Below are positions 15,131 to 24,456 of a stretch of DNA of 64,000 nucleotides, piece by piece; the stretch's first letter is position 1; every line of letters starts with the position of its first letter. The position numbers and the translations under genes are program-made. The DNA is taken from assembly GCF_001469875.2 (NCBI RefSeq), contig NZ_LOPW02000017.1, positions 375,908 through 439,907 on the forward strand. Direction: 5' to 3'. Source of the stretch: Haloferax marisrubri (lineage in GTDB: Archaea; Halobacteriota; Halobacteria; Halobacteriales; Haloferacaceae). The notes beneath the pieces are model-generated. The model saw only the letters and a program-made list of their open reading frames with translations, did not search any database and had not been told where the DNA came from.

Positions 15131-16979
15131 GGGCGCTCACCACCTGGAGGTTGTAGACGAGGTGAATCGCGATAGCACCCACGAGCGCGACGCCGTAGGC
15201 CGAGCGCCCCCGACTCGCCCCGAAGGCGGTCACGCTGGCGGTCACCGCGTGGAGCGCCAGCGGCGCGAGGAACAGGCCGAGGACGACGAGGGCGCTCACA
15301 CCGGTGCCGTCGGCGATGCCGACGCCGGAGGGCGCGAAGGCGGTCTGTCCGAGCGTGAGCGACTGCAACCCGGCGAGTTGGGCGATGGCGGTGAACTTCT
15401 CGCCGACGAAGAAGCCGAGGCCGGAGAGTCCGCCGAGGACGAGCGACGACCGGAGCGTCCGCGAAAAGCGCGCCTTCTCGAAGGCGGCGAGGACGTGGAG
15501 GCTCTTTGCCAACTCCTCGATGACCGCGACCGCGACGAGAATCATCGGAACGGTCAGGTCCACCGGGAGGACGAACAGCACCGCGATGGCCAGCAGTTCG
15601 GCGATGAAGACGAACGGAATCGACAGCGCAGACAGGGTCGCCACGGAGCGCGCCCGCGAGATTCGGCTGTCGAGCGCGTCGAGGAACTTCAGCGGGACCG
15701 GCCGCTGGGTGAACATGTCCTCCTCGCGGTAGACGCCGACGCCGAGGAGGAACAACACGCCCGCGGCGAGGAGAATCGGCCCGACGGAAAACAGGAACTC
15801 GCCGAGCGGAATCGACTCGCCCGCGAGGTCACGGACGACGAGCGTCAACGGCGAGATGAGCGCGATGGGCGTGACGTTCGTGAAGATGGCCGGGACGAAC
15901 GTGTACGTCGTCAGGAACACCGACACCGTCACCGTGACGAACGTGAGTTCCTTGAACGAGCGGGCGAACATCGCGCCGACGAACGTCGAGGCGAGAAACA
16001 GGAGGCCGATGGGGACGACCGCGGCCACCGAGACGACGCCACCGCCGACCGCCGCCGCGATGGCGACGGTGATAGCGACCGTTCCGAGCAGGTACGGCAG
16101 CGTCTTGCCGGCGACGATGTCGCCCGGCGAGATGGGCGCGACGAGGAGCAGTTCGCCGCGGCGGTTGATGCGCTCGTTGAGGACGCTCGACCCGTAGGCC
16201 TGAATCACGAAGTTCATCGGCACGAGGAAGGCGAAGGCGAGGACGAGCGAGGCGAACGGGAACGGCGGACTGATGCTCGCCGGCGACCCGCTGGTGTCGC
16301 CGCCGAAGAGGCTCGCCATCCCGCCGAGTGACGGGGCGTCGACGCCGCCGTCGTCGGCCGCCGCGGCGTCGGACGCGTCCGGGCCGTCGGCCGAGGTTCC
16401 GCCCGCGTCGTCAGCGGTTCCGCCACCGGTTCCGGCGTCGGCTCCGCCGCCACTACCGGTTCCGGTTCCGCCACCACCTCCGCCCGCACCGCCGTCGACG
16501 CGGCTCCCGGCCGGGACCAGCGCGTCGCGCTCGCGGTACTGGAGGTCAACGACGACCGGGAACGCCGCGGACTGGTTCTCCTCGCGGGCCATCTGTCTCT
16601 CGTTGTACGACTGGACCGCGTCGCGGAACGCGCTGTAGGCGGCCCGGCCGGTCTGCGTGTCGGCGACCGAGATGTGCGTCTCGCTGACGACGAGTTCGAC
16701 GTTCGGGTCGGAGACGGGCCGCGGGTCGAGCGTGGATGACTGGTCCACGGCGTCGTAGTAGGGGCTGTCGCCCGCGATGCCGACGCGGTAGAGGTCGCGG
16801 TCGAGCGCGACGCCGCCGCCCGCCGCCCCGGCCGCGATGCCGCCGGCGACGAGGACGGCGACCAGGCCGATGACGGCGGTTCGGCGGTCGAGCGTCCCCG
16901 CCGAGCGCGACACCTCCCAGCGGGCGATTCGGAGGACGGTCCGGGCGTGCGCGACGAGCCGCGTTCGGAGGTCGGTCAC
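15123..16979 (-). CDS. ABC-2 permease fused to a PrsW-like intramembrane protease domain
   Basis: A 618-residue fusion. Residues 1 to about 395 are an ABC-2 permease: first helix, large extracellular domain with a Gly/Ala/Asp-rich low-complexity linker (about 165-215), then helices. Residues about 430-618 look like a PrsW (CPBP-related) domain: VIEELAKSLHVLAAFEKAR with the EE pair, GLGFFVGEKF with a second Glu, ALHAVTASV and a terminal HLVYN His. If active it would cleave membrane substrates, perhaps gated by export. It overlaps the ATPase gene by 4 bp (ATGA) and the next permease by 8 bp. Confidence 0.82.
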   Translation of the reverse strand: MTDLRTRLVAHARTVLRIARWEVSRSAGTLDRRTAVIGLVAVLVAGGIAAGAAGGGVALDRDLYRVGIAGDSPYYDAVDQSSTLDPRPVSDPNVELVVSETHISVADTQTGRAAYSAFRDAVQSYNERQMAREENQSAAFPVVVDLQYRERDALVPAGSRVDGGAGGGGGGTGTGSGGGADAGTGGGTADDAGGTSADGPDASDAAAADDGGVDAPSLGGMASLFGGDTSGSPASISPPFPFASLVLAFAFLVPMNFVIQAYGSSVLNERINRRGELLLVAPISPGDIVAGKTLPYLLGTVAITVAIAAAVGGGVVSVAAVVPIGLLFLASTFVGAMFARSFKELTFVTVTVSVFLTTYTFVPAIFTNVTPIALISPLTLVVRDLAGESIPLGEFLFSVGPILLAAGVLFLLGVGVYREEDMFTQRPVPLKFLDALDSRISRARSVATLSALSIPFVFIAELLAIAVLFVLPVDLTVPMILVAVAVIEELAKSLHVLAAFEKARFSRTLRSSLVLGGLSGLGFFVGEKFTAIAQLAGLQSLTLGQTAFAPSGVGIADGTGVSALVVLGLFLAPLALHAVTASVTAFGASRGRSAYGVALVGAIAIHLVYNLQVVSALG

Positions 16980-17968
16980 GACTGCCCGTTACCTCCGGGG
17001 ACCCGCTGTTCGTGCTCGCCAGCGCCGATGGACTCGTCGGCGGCCGCTCCGCGACCGCCCTCGGCTTCGCTTGTCGTCGGCGCTTCGCGGGCGAGTCGGA
17101 GGAAGATGTCCTCCAGCGACGCCTCGTCGGTTCGGATGTCGGCGACGCGGCCGCCGGCGGCCTCGGCGCGCTCGCGGAGCGACTCGACGGCCGCCATCTC
17201 GTCGACGACGGCGACGTGGCGCGCTTCGCCTTCGCCTCCGACCTCGTCGTCCGCGGGGAGCGTCTCCGCGAGCGGGACGGTCGTGAAGACGCGGTAGGTG
17301 GTCTCGCCGTGTTCCGCGCGAATCTCGGGGACCGTCCCGCGGGCGATGATTTCGCCGCGATTCATGATGACGACGCGGTCGCAGATGGACTCGACGTGAA
17401 AGAGGTTGTGCGCGCTGAAGACGACGGTCTTGTCCTCGTCGCGGAGTTCGCGGACGAACTCCAAGACGACGTTCGTCGTCAGCGGGTCGAGGCCGCTGGC
17501 CGGTTCGTCGTAGATGAGCAGGTCGGGGTCGTTGACGAGCGACCGGGCGATGGCGACCTTGCGCTTCATCCCCTTCGACATGTCGCCGAGTCGGCGGTCG
17601 CGGTACTCGAGGTCGAGGCGGTCGAGCACCGCGCCGGTTCGCTCGTCGGCCACGTCGCGGGGCACGTCGTAGAGGTCGGCGAAGAATCGGAGGTACGACC
17701 GCGCCGTCATGTCCTCGTACAGCGGCGACTCCTCGGGGAGAAAGCCGAGTTTTCGCCGCATCGCCGGCTCTTCGGGGTCGTATCCGAGCACCGACGCCGA
17801 CCCGCCGGTCGGTTCGACGAGTCCGGCGAGCATCTTCAGCGTCGTCGTCTTCCCCGCGCCGTTGGGGCCGACGATGCCGAACACCTCGCCCGACTCGACC
17901 GAGAAGTCGCTTCCCACGACGGCGGGGAAGTCGCCGTAGGTCTTCCGGAGGTTCTCGACCGTAATCAT
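16976..17968 (-). CDS. ABC transporter ATP-binding protein (NatA/CcmA type)
   Basis: A 330-residue ATPase with Walker A GPNGAGKTTTLK (about 33-44), signature region LGDMSKGMKRKVAIARSL, Walker B DLLIYDEPASGLDP and the switch His in VVFSAHNLFHVE. The C-terminal extension (about 230-330) is typical of drug- or sodium-export ATPases. The ATG at 17968 opens the canonical MITVENLRKTYGDF. First gene of a three-gene operon with the two following permeases, translationally coupled by overlaps. Confidence 0.94.
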   Translation of the reverse strand: MITVENLRKTYGDFPAVVGSDFSVESGEVFGIVGPNGAGKTTTLKMLAGLVEPTGGSASVLGYDPEEPAMRRKLGFLPEESPLYEDMTARSYLRFFADLYDVPRDVADERTGAVLDRLDLEYRDRRLGDMSKGMKRKVAIARSLVNDPDLLIYDEPASGLDPLTTNVVLEFVRELRDEDKTVVFSAHNLFHVESICDRVVIMNRGEIIARGTVPEIRAEHGETTYRVFTTVPLAETLPADDEVGGEGEARHVAVVDEMAAVESLRERAEAAGGRVADIRTDEASLEDIFLRLAREAPTTSEAEGGRGAAADESIGAGEHEQRVPGGNGQS

Positions 17969-18079
17969 TGAGAGACCTTCACGCGGGACGGGATAAAAGG
18001 GTTCGCGCGGGATTTCAGGATTGATAGCCTTCCCCTTCGCGGGGCAACAGTTTCGTCTCCCCGCAGCCAAGGAACGTGT

Positions 18080-18334
18080 ATGCCCGCAGACGACTACCTC
18101 TCACCGTCGTTCGTCCTCTTCGTCGGCGGGTTCGTCGCCGCCGTGTTCCTGTTCGGCGCGCTCCTCGCCTTCGTCGCCGCCGCCGGGTCGCAGACCGTCG
18201 AGGGACTGGCCGTTGCGCTGGCGGGACTCGGCGGACTGTTTCTCGTCGCGGGGGCCGTCGGTGCCGGAGTGATGCGCTATCGCCGCGGGTCGGGGTCGGC
18301 GTCGAAGACGGCGGCGACGGGAAAGCGACGTTAG
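18080..18334 (+). CDS. Two-helix small membrane protein
   Basis: An 84-residue protein: [11 protein letters not shown], two hydrophobic helices (about 11-33 and 39-63) and a basic tail (MRYRRGS... TGKRR). The stop overlaps the convergent hbd gene by 4 bp. No family recognised; the positive-inside rule would place both ends in the cytoplasm. Conserved-looking amino-acid composition and GC3 pattern support coding. Confidence 0.7.
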   Translation: MPADDYLSPSFVLFVGGFVAAVFLFGALLAFVAAAGSQTVEGLAVALAGLGGLFLVAGAVGAGVMRYRRGSGSASKTAATGKRR

Positions 18335-19191
18335 TCGTACTCGTAGAAGCCCTTGCCCGTCTTCTTCCCGAGGTCGCCCGCCGCGACCTTGCGCTTGAGC
18401 AGGTACGCCGGCTTGTAGCGGTCGCCGAGTTCCTCGAACAGCGTCTCGGAGGCGTCCAGACAGATGTCGAGGCCGATGTGGTCCGCGAGGGTGAGCGGCC
18501 CCATCGGGACGTTCGTGCCGAGAGTCATGCCGCGGTCGATGTCTTCCTTGGAGGCGACGCCCTCGTCGTAGGCGCGGATGCCCTCGTTGAGCCACGGCAT
18601 GAGGATGCGGTTGGTGACGAAGCCGGGCTTGTCGTCGGACTCCCACGTCTCCTTGCCGAGGGCCTCGGAGAAGTCGTGGGCGAACGCGACGACCTCGTCG
18701 TCGGTCTTCTCGCCGCGGACGACCTCGACGCCCTTCATAATCGGAACGGGGTTCATGAAGTGGAGGCCCACGACGAGTTCGGGTCGCTCCGTCGCGGCCG
18801 CGATGGTCGTGATTGAGAGCGTGCTGGTGTTCGTCGCCAGCACGACGCCCTCCGGGACGATATCGTCGAGGTCGGCGAAGATGTCGCGCTTGACGTCCAT
18901 GTTCTCGACGGCCGCCTCGACCACGAGGTCGCAGTCGGCGAGGTCCGCGAGTTCGGTCGTCCCCGAAACGCGCCCCTTCGCCGCATCGGCTTCGTCCTCG
19001 GTCAGTTTCTCCTTCGAGACGAACCGCGAGAGGCTGTCGTCGATGGCCGACAGGCCGCGTTCGACGTACTCGGGTTCGAGGTCGCGCATGACCACGTCGT
19101 AGCCGGCCATCGCGGCCACCTGCGCGATGCCGTTGCCCATCGTTCCCGCGCCGACGACGCCCACCGTGTCGATATCTTCGGTATCGTACAT
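18331..19191 (-). CDS. hbd: 3-hydroxyacyl-CoA dehydrogenase
   Basis: A 286-residue enzyme. Rossmann motif [15 protein letters not shown] (about 10-24), catalytic His in [12 protein letters not shown] (about 140) and the C-terminal helical domain starting [21 protein letters not shown], all typical of FadB/Hbd. It oxidises 3-hydroxyacyl-CoA with NAD+ in fatty-acid or polyhydroxyalkanoate-related metabolism. Start at 19191 gives [11 protein letters not shown]; the upstream extension of the frame is Arg/Ser-rich and unlikely to be translated. Confidence 0.93.
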   Translation of the reverse strand: MYDTEDIDTVGVVGAGTMGNGIAQVAAMAGYDVVMRDLEPEYVERGLSAIDDSLSRFVSKEKLTEDEADAAKGRVSGTTELADLADCDLVVEAAVENMDVKRDIFADLDDIVPEGVVLATNTSTLSITTIAAATERPELVVGLHFMNPVPIMKGVEVVRGEKTDDEVVAFAHDFSEALGKETWESDDKPGFVTNRILMPWLNEGIRAYDEGVASKEDIDRGMTLGTNVPMGPLTLADHIGLDICLDASETLFEELGDRYKPAYLLKRKVAAGDLGKKTGKGFYEYD

Positions 19192-19306
19192 GTCGGGGTC
19201 TGCGCGAGGTGGGGAGGTAAAACTTGCCGATGCGTTCGGAATAGTGACAGACCCGTGACTTTCACGGGAAGACTCAAGTCGGGCGCAAGAATGGGGACAT
19301 GCAACG

Positions 19307-20221
19307 GTGACTGGGGTGAACGACGCCGGCAGACACGAGGAAGACGACGCGGGCGGGGACGGAGGGGAAGCCGTCTCGGACGCGCGCCCGAGCGACGGCG
19401 AGGGTGCGAACCGGGCGAACGACGCCGACGAGGGGCCGTCGGACCCCGACGAGGCGCTGACACATCTACTCAGACCGCGAGGTGCCCGCGCGAGCGACGC
19501 GGTCCCGACCGAGCTACAGGACCTGAAGTACGTCGGCCCGGCGACCGCCGAATCCCTCGCCGAGTCGAACATCGACGTGGACGCCATCGTCGACGGCGAG
19601 GTGTGCTACCGCGACCTCGTCGCCGCCGGTGCGAACCCCGGCGTGGCGGCGAAGATTCGGCGTTGGCACTCGCTTTCGTGGTCGTTCAACTCCGGCGACG
19701 ACCTCGACCGGCGCTCCTCGCAGGTCCGCGGACTGGGCGACGACGAGCGCGAGTGGGTCGCGGCGAGTTCGGGCGACTGGGACGCGACCGACGGCGCGGC
19801 CGACGGCGACGACTCCGGCGATTGGACCCCGGAAGGACGGGCGGAGGCGGCGGAAACGAGCGGCCCGGCGCGAGACGGGGACTGGACGCCGTCGGGTTCG
19901 GGCGGCGACACGGACGCGTCCTCGGAGCCGGCGGCATCGGGAGATTGGACACCGAGCGGGCGGCAGACGACGGGTACGTCGGCCGACGGGTCGGGAGACG
20001 CGCTCGCGGCCGAGGCGGCGTGGCGCGAGCGGTCGAAGCCCAAGCCGCTCACGACGCTCGCCGACATCGACGAGACCGACGCCGAACTGCTCGCCGAGGC
20101 GGGCGTCCGGTCCGTCAGACGACTCGCCACCGCCGACCCGGAACACGTCGCCGACGCCCTGCAAATCGACCCGACCGTCGTCAGCGCGTGGAAGGCGCAG
20201 GCGCGCGACGCGATGGAGTGA
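19307..20221 (+). CDS. Helix-hairpin-helix protein with GDWTPxG repeats
   Basis: A 304-residue protein starting at GTG 19307. Two HhH-like modules, about 65-115 ([23 protein letters not shown]) and about 245-300 ([23 protein letters not shown]), flank an acidic disordered middle that repeats [25 protein letters not shown] and SGDWTPSG (about 150-215). HhH pairs bind DNA or RNA non-specifically; the Trp-containing repeats may be docking sites. The start codon is uncertain because no in-frame ATG is nearby. Divergent from hbd. Confidence 0.78.
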   Translation: MTGVNDAGRHEEDDAGGDGGEAVSDARPSDGEGANRANDADEGPSDPDEALTHLLRPRGARASDAVPTELQDLKYVGPATAESLAESNIDVDAIVDGEVCYRDLVAAGANPGVAAKIRRWHSLSWSFNSGDDLDRRSSQVRGLGDDEREWVAASSGDWDATDGAADGDDSGDWTPEGRAEAAETSGPARDGDWTPSGSGGDTDASSEPAASGDWTPSGRQTTGTSADGSGDALAAEAAWRERSKPKPLTTLADIDETDAELLAEAGVRSVRRLATADPEHVADALQIDPTVVSAWKAQARDAME

Positions 20222-20249
20222 GCGCCGGTTCTGACTGCTGTCCGAATTT

Positions 20250-20267
20250 TTACTATCTGAGTAGTAA
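20250..20267. promoter_or_regulatory. Palindrome TTACTA-N6-TAGTAA, TrmB-like site upstream of fbp
   Basis: TTACTA (20250-20255) and TAGTAA (20262-20267) are perfect inverted arms. The core reads TACT-N7-TAGTA, one mismatch from the TACT-N7/8-GAGTA motif known for the sugar regulator TrmB of Halobacterium. It lies about 95 bp upstream of the TATA box, on the activation side, fitting a gluconeogenic gene. Binding is inferred. Confidence 0.45.
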
Positions 20268-20361
20268 TTTCTATTCGTGCGTTATTTTTCCGTAATATTT
20301 TGTTACGAACCTCATAACGACTGAATTCGGCAATATCTCCTAAACCACTCTAGACGCAGTC

Positions 20362-20369
20362 TTTATATA
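20362..20369 (+). promoter_or_regulatory. TATA box of the uORF-fbp transcript
   Basis: TTTATATA lies 25-32 bp before the ATGATG at 20394/20397, so transcription should start at or next to the first codon of the 43-codon ORF and not at fbp itself. Confidence 0.65.
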
Positions 20370-20393
20370 GGTAGTTACACCATTTTGAACCAG

Positions 20394-20525
20394 ATGATGC
20401 CCGGTTCCGATACGGCCGCCGACTCCCCGCAGACGGAATCTCCCGCCCCGACGACGCTCGGGGTCAGCTCTCGATTCGCCGACGATTCGCGCTCGACTCG
20501 CCGCCGCCCCGAGGGGTGGGCCTGA
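20394..20525 (+). CDS. 43-residue ORF coupled to fbp
   Basis: Starts ATGATG just where the transcript should begin and ends in TGATG, its stop overlapping the fbp start by one base. The peptide ([19 protein letters not shown]..., ending RRRPEGWA) is Pro/Ser/Thr-rich, then Arg-rich, with no domain. Either it is a leader whose translation delivers ribosomes to fbp, or fbp is made from an internal start. Translation is inferred from position and overlap. Confidence 0.5.
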   Translation: MMPGSDTAADSPQTESPAPTTLGVSSRFADDSRSTRRRPEGWA

Positions 20526-21418
20526 TGGCGACGACCGACATCAACACCGCCGACACCGCCCGCGACGTACGCACCATCGACCGCGTGGTCGACGTCATCG
20601 CGAGCACCGCGCCCGAGATTCGAACCGGCCTCCCCGGCCGCCGCGTCACCGCCGAGGACGAGAACCCGAGCGGCGAGACGCAGATGGCCGCCGACGTGTT
20701 CGCCGACGACCTCCTCTGCGAACGCATCGGCGCGCTCGAAGGCGTCGGCGAGTACGCCAGCGAGGAGCGCCCCGAGTCCGTGGACGTGGGCACCGGCCGG
20801 CTGTCGGTCGCAGTCGACCCGCTCGACGGCTCCTCGAACCTGAAGCCGAACAACACGATGGGGACCATCTTCGCGGTGTACGAGGCCCCGCTTCCGGCCC
20901 ACGGCCGCGACCTCGTCGCCGCCGGCTACGTCCTCTACGGCCCCGTCATGACGATGGTCGTCGCCCGAAACGGCACCGTCGACGAGTACGTCATCCACGA
21001 CGACGCGAGCCACGAACTCGTCCGCGAGGACGTCACGCTCCCCGACGAGGGGTCGGTCTACGGCTTCGGCGGTCGCGTCCCCGACTGGACCGACGACTTC
21101 GAGACGTTCGCCCGCGAGGTCGAACAGGACGCCTCGCGAAAGCTCCGCTACGGTGGCTCGATGATCGGCGACGTGAACCAGATTCTGACCTACGGCGGCA
21201 TCTTTGCGTACCCCACGCTGGAGTCCGCCCCGGAGGGCAAACTCCGCGTCCAGTTCGAGGGCTACCCCATCGGCTACGTCATCGAGACGGCCGGCGGCGC
21301 GACCTCCGACGGCACGAAGTCGCTCCTCGATGTGGACAAAGACGACCTCCACGCGCGGACCCCGATGTACGTCGGCAACACCGACCTCGTGGCGAAGCTC
21401 GAAGCGGCGCTGGACTGA
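20525..21418 (+). CDS. fbp: Class I fructose-1,6-bisphosphatase
   Basis: A 297-residue enzyme of the FBPase/inositol monophosphatase superfamily. DPLDGSSN (about 99-106) is the metal and phosphate site; [14 protein letters not shown] and [13 protein letters not shown] match class I FBPase, where the last block positions the sugar. It removes the C1 phosphate from fructose 1,6-bisphosphate, the committed gluconeogenic step. Translation probably depends on the overlapping 43-codon ORF. A strong hairpin follows 30 bp after the stop. Confidence 0.94.
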   Translation: MATTDINTADTARDVRTIDRVVDVIASTAPEIRTGLPGRRVTAEDENPSGETQMAADVFADDLLCERIGALEGVGEYASEERPESVDVGTGRLSVAVDPLDGSSNLKPNNTMGTIFAVYEAPLPAHGRDLVAAGYVLYGPVMTMVVARNGTVDEYVIHDDASHELVREDVTLPDEGSVYGFGGRVPDWTDDFETFAREVEQDASRKLRYGGSMIGDVNQILTYGGIFAYPTLESAPEGKLRVQFEGYPIGYVIETAGGATSDGTKSLLDVDKDDLHARTPMYVGNTDLVAKLEAALD

Positions 21419-21447
21419 GCGTGCGCACCTGACCCGTCTATTCGCGG

Positions 21448-21472
21448 GTCCGACGTGCTGGGCACGTCGGAC
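21448..21472 (+). terminator. Strong hairpin after fbp
   Basis: GTCCGACGTGC and GCACGTCGGAC form a perfect 11-bp stem with a TGG loop, 30 bp past the fbp stop. There is no U-tract, so it may stabilise the mRNA 3' end or be a mobile hairpin rather than a terminator in the strict sense. Confidence 0.5.
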
Positions 21473-21655
21473 GTGCCGACTGCAGTAACCCACCAACCGC
21501 ATCGAGCGAACCGAAACGACCGGGCACACTCGTTTTCCACGGACTCCGCGGTCGATAACGACCGTTCTCCGACCAGACTGCCACCGGTCTCCATTTGACC
21601 GACCGGCAAATCGTGCATGGAAAACCATTTTGAATACGGTGGTGCATCACCGAGT

Positions 21656-23401
21656 ATGAAGGTCAGAATCGGCGACGGCGCGACCGGCGACGAGGCCGAG
21701 GCCATCGCCAGCGCGCTGGCGCGACACCTCGGGACGGACGTGAACGTCTTCGTCGGCGACGGCGAGGAGGCCGTCGCGGACGCCGAACCGCCCGCGGACG
21801 CCTTCCCGCTGGACGACGACATGGGACCCACAGAACGCGAGGAGAAACTCCGCGAGGAGATAGCGGACATTCTCGGCGGCGGCCCCGAGAAGTACAAACA
21901 GCGCCTGCCGGAGTCGGGGAAACTGTTCGTCCGCGACCGCCTCGACCTCTGGTTCCCGGAGGGGCTGAAGTTCGAAGACGGCAAGTTCGCCAACTTCGAC
22001 TCGTGGCACGAGAACTCCCCCGAGGTCGACGAGGCGGACCCGAACACCCGCCTGCCGGGCGACGGCCTCCTCACGGGCGCCGCCGAGTTCGAGGGCCGCG
22101 ACCTCCACTTCATGGCCAACGACTTCACCGTCAAGGCCGGGTCGATGGCCCGCCGCGGCGTCGAGAAGTTCCTCCGCATGCAACAGCGGGCGCTCAAGAC
22201 CGGCAAGCCGGTGCTCTACCTGATGGACTCCTCGGGCGGCCGCATCGACCAGCAGACCGGCTTCTTCGCCAACCGCGAGGGCATCGGGAAATACTACTAC
22301 AATCACTCGATGCTCTCGGGATACGTCCCCCAGATATGCGTCCTCTACGGGCCGTGTATCGCCGGCGCGGCCTACACGCCCGTCTTCGCCGACTTCACCA
22401 TCATGGTCGAGGGGATGTCCGCGATGGCCATCGCCTCGCCGCGCATGGTGAAGATGGTCACCGGCGAGGAGATTTCCATGCAGGACCTCGGCGGCGCGCG
22501 GATGCACGCCAAGGAGTCCGGGAGCGCCGACCTCGTCGCCCGCGACGAAGCGCACGCCCGCGAACTCGTCTCGCAACTCGTCACCTACCTCCCCGACAAG
22601 GCCGGCGAGAAGCCGCCGCGCTCCGAGTCGAAACCGCCGCGGTACTCGCCCGACGGCATCGACGAACTCATCCCCGAGTCGCCGAACCGCCCCTACGACG
22701 CCCACGACCTCATCGAGCGCGTCGTCGACGCGGAGTCCGTGTTCGAACTGAAACCCGACTACGGCAAGGAAATCGTCACGGCGTTCGCCCGCATCGACGG
22801 CCGGCCGGTCGGCATCGTCGCCAACCAGCCCACGGAGCGGTCGGGAGCCATCTTCCCCGACGCCGCCGAGAAGGCCGCGGAGTTCATCTGGACCTGCGAC
22901 GCCTACGAGATTCCGCTCCTCTACCTCTGTGACACGCCCGGTTTCATGGCCGGGTCGCAGGTCGAAAAGGACGCCATCCTGGAGAAGGGCAAGAAGTTCA
23001 TCTACGCCACGTCGTCGGCGACGGTGCCCAAACAGACCGTCATCGTGCGGAAGGCCTACGGCGCGGGCATCTACGCCATGGGCGGCCCGGCCTACGACCC
23101 GGAGAGCGTCATCGCGCTTCCCTCGGGCGAAATCGGCATCATGGGACCCGAAGCCGCCATCAACGCGGTGTACGCGAACAAGCTCGCCGACATCGACGAC
23201 CCCGAAGAGCGGGCGCGGATGGAAGACGAACTTCGCGAGGAGTACCGCGAGGACATCGACGCCCACCGGATGGCGAGCGAGGTCGTCATCGACGAAATCG
23301 TGCCGCCGTCGAACCTCCGCGACGAACTCGTCGCCCGCTTCGAGTTCTACGCCGACGTGGACAAGTCGCTCCCGGACAAGAAGCACGGAACGGTGCTCTG
23401 A
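21656..23401 (+). CDS. Acyl-CoA carboxylase carboxyltransferase subunit
   Basis: A 581-residue carboxyltransferase (PccB/AccD-type). The crotonase-fold halves show DSSGGRIDQQTGFF with YGPCIAGAAYTP in the N-terminal part and LYLCDTPGFMAGSQVEKDAIL with GGPAYDPE in the C-terminal part. It would transfer CO2 from biotin to acetyl- or propionyl-CoA; biotin subunits are not in this window. An 80-residue N-terminal extension is longer than usual. The ATG at 21656 is preferred because a TATA-like ATTTTGAATA lies about 26 bp upstream; the ATG at 21617 would be before the transcript start. Confidence 0.9.
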   Translation: MKVRIGDGATGDEAEAIASALARHLGTDVNVFVGDGEEAVADAEPPADAFPLDDDMGPTEREEKLREEIADILGGGPEKYKQRLPESGKLFVRDRLDLWFPEGLKFEDGKFANFDSWHENSPEVDEADPNTRLPGDGLLTGAAEFEGRDLHFMANDFTVKAGSMARRGVEKFLRMQQRALKTGKPVLYLMDSSGGRIDQQTGFFANREGIGKYYYNHSMLSGYVPQICVLYGPCIAGAAYTPVFADFTIMVEGMSAMAIASPRMVKMVTGEEISMQDLGGARMHAKESGSADLVARDEAHARELVSQLVTYLPDKAGEKPPRSESKPPRYSPDGIDELIPESPNRPYDAHDLIERVVDAESVFELKPDYGKEIVTAFARIDGRPVGIVANQPTERSGAIFPDAAEKAAEFIWTCDAYEIPLLYLCDTPGFMAGSQVEKDAILEKGKKFIYATSSATVPKQTVIVRKAYGAGIYAMGGPAYDPESVIALPSGEIGIMGPEAAINAVYANKLADIDDPEERARMEDELREEYREDIDAHRMASEVVIDEIVPPSNLRDELVARFEFYADVDKSLPDKKHGTVL

Positions 23402-23590
23402 GCCGGATCGGGGGGTTAATGCTCCGTTTTTCCGGCGGGTAATCTCACAGTAACTGACCTAAGCGGTTCGTACTGAGGACGGCAGCGGTGCTACGGACCT
23501 CATCGTCGGCCGACACCCGTTCCGTTCCGCCCATCGCGCCCCGACAGTCTCGCCGCGACATCGGGAATCGTCGCCTGCCGATAGCCCGCC

Positions 23591-23950
23591 ATGAGCCACG
23601 AAGTCCCTCTTCCCGAGACGCCCCGAGCGGTACTCGCACACGCGGTGAGCGACGAGCACGTCCTCTGGACCGTGACGATGCTGGCGTTCGTCCTCGACGT
23701 GCTGACGACGCTCTACGGCCTCGGCCGGGGGCTGGCCGAACTGAACCCCGTCGTCCTCGCGCTCATCCCCGCGCTCGGTCCGGTGGGCGCGCTCATCTCG
23801 CTGAAACTCGTCGTCCTCGCGGTCGCGGTCGTCGCGTGGCGCGTCCTCCCCAGTCGCTACCGCGGGGCGATTCCAATCGGCGTGGCCGTCCCGTGGGGCG
23901 TCGCCGGGCTGATGAACACCCAGCTCATCCTCGTCACGATGTTCGGGTAG
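23591..23950 (+). CDS. DUF5658-like membrane protein
   Basis: A 119-residue protein with three hydrophobic helices. The motif LDVLTTLYGLGRGLAELNP (about 38-56) is the D-x-x-T-T...E-x-N-P signature that I associate with DUF5658. The conserved acidic residues within the membrane suggest a catalytic or ion-handling role, which is unproven. It overlaps the convergent DoxX-like gene by 17 bp. Confidence 0.75.
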   Translation: MSHEVPLPETPRAVLAHAVSDEHVLWTVTMLAFVLDVLTTLYGLGRGLAELNPVVLALIPALGPVGALISLKLVVLAVAVVAWRVLPSRYRGAIPIGVAVPWGVAGLMNTQLILVTMFG

Positions 23951-24389
23951 GCCGCCGAAGCGACTCGACCAGCACGGCCCACGCGAGGCCCGCCAGCCCG
24001 ATGTCGCGGGCGAGCACGTCGCCGAACAGGCCGCCTTCTACGACGAAGACGACCGCGAGATAGAGACACGTCGCCGACAGCGAGACGGCCGCGACTGCGC
24101 TCGCGAGGGCGGTGTAGCGGTCGGCGACGATGGCCGCCCCGAAGCCGACTTCGAGGACGCCGTTTGCGAGCATGAACGTCACCGGCGAGACGACGAGAAA
24201 CGGCGCGAGCCACGGGACGACGTAGGCCGACCACGAAAGCGGGTCCAGAAGCTTGTGGACGCCCGCGGCGAACACCATCGCGCCGAGGCCGACCCGGGCG
24301 ATGGTCGCGGGTTCGGGGGCGCGGGCGGCGACCGAGGCGACCCGGGCGGCGACCGACGCGGTCCGCGCGGAGAGGCCGTCGAAATCCAT
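23934..24389 (-). CDS. DoxX-like membrane protein
   Basis: A 151-residue protein with four transmembrane helices and the DoxX-type pattern ARVGLGAMVFAAGVHKLLDP, W-x-x-Y, then NGVLEVGFGAAIV. DoxX-like proteins are membrane subunits of redox or thiosulfate:quinone systems, but many members are uncharacterised. No soluble partner is adjacent. The start at 24389 places an Ala/Arg-rich segment before the first helix. Confidence 0.7.
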   Translation of the reverse strand: MDFDGLSARTASVAARVASVAARAPEPATIARVGLGAMVFAAGVHKLLDPLSWSAYVVPWLAPFLVVSPVTFMLANGVLEVGFGAAIVADRYTALASAVAAVSLSATCLYLAVVFVVEGGLFGDVLARDIGLAGLAWAVLVESLRRPTRTS

Positions 24390-24456
24390 GTCCGGCCTAG
24401 CGACGCCGGGGAGAAAACGGTGCGGGTGGGCGCGGAGTCCGGAACGGTCCGGAGAT

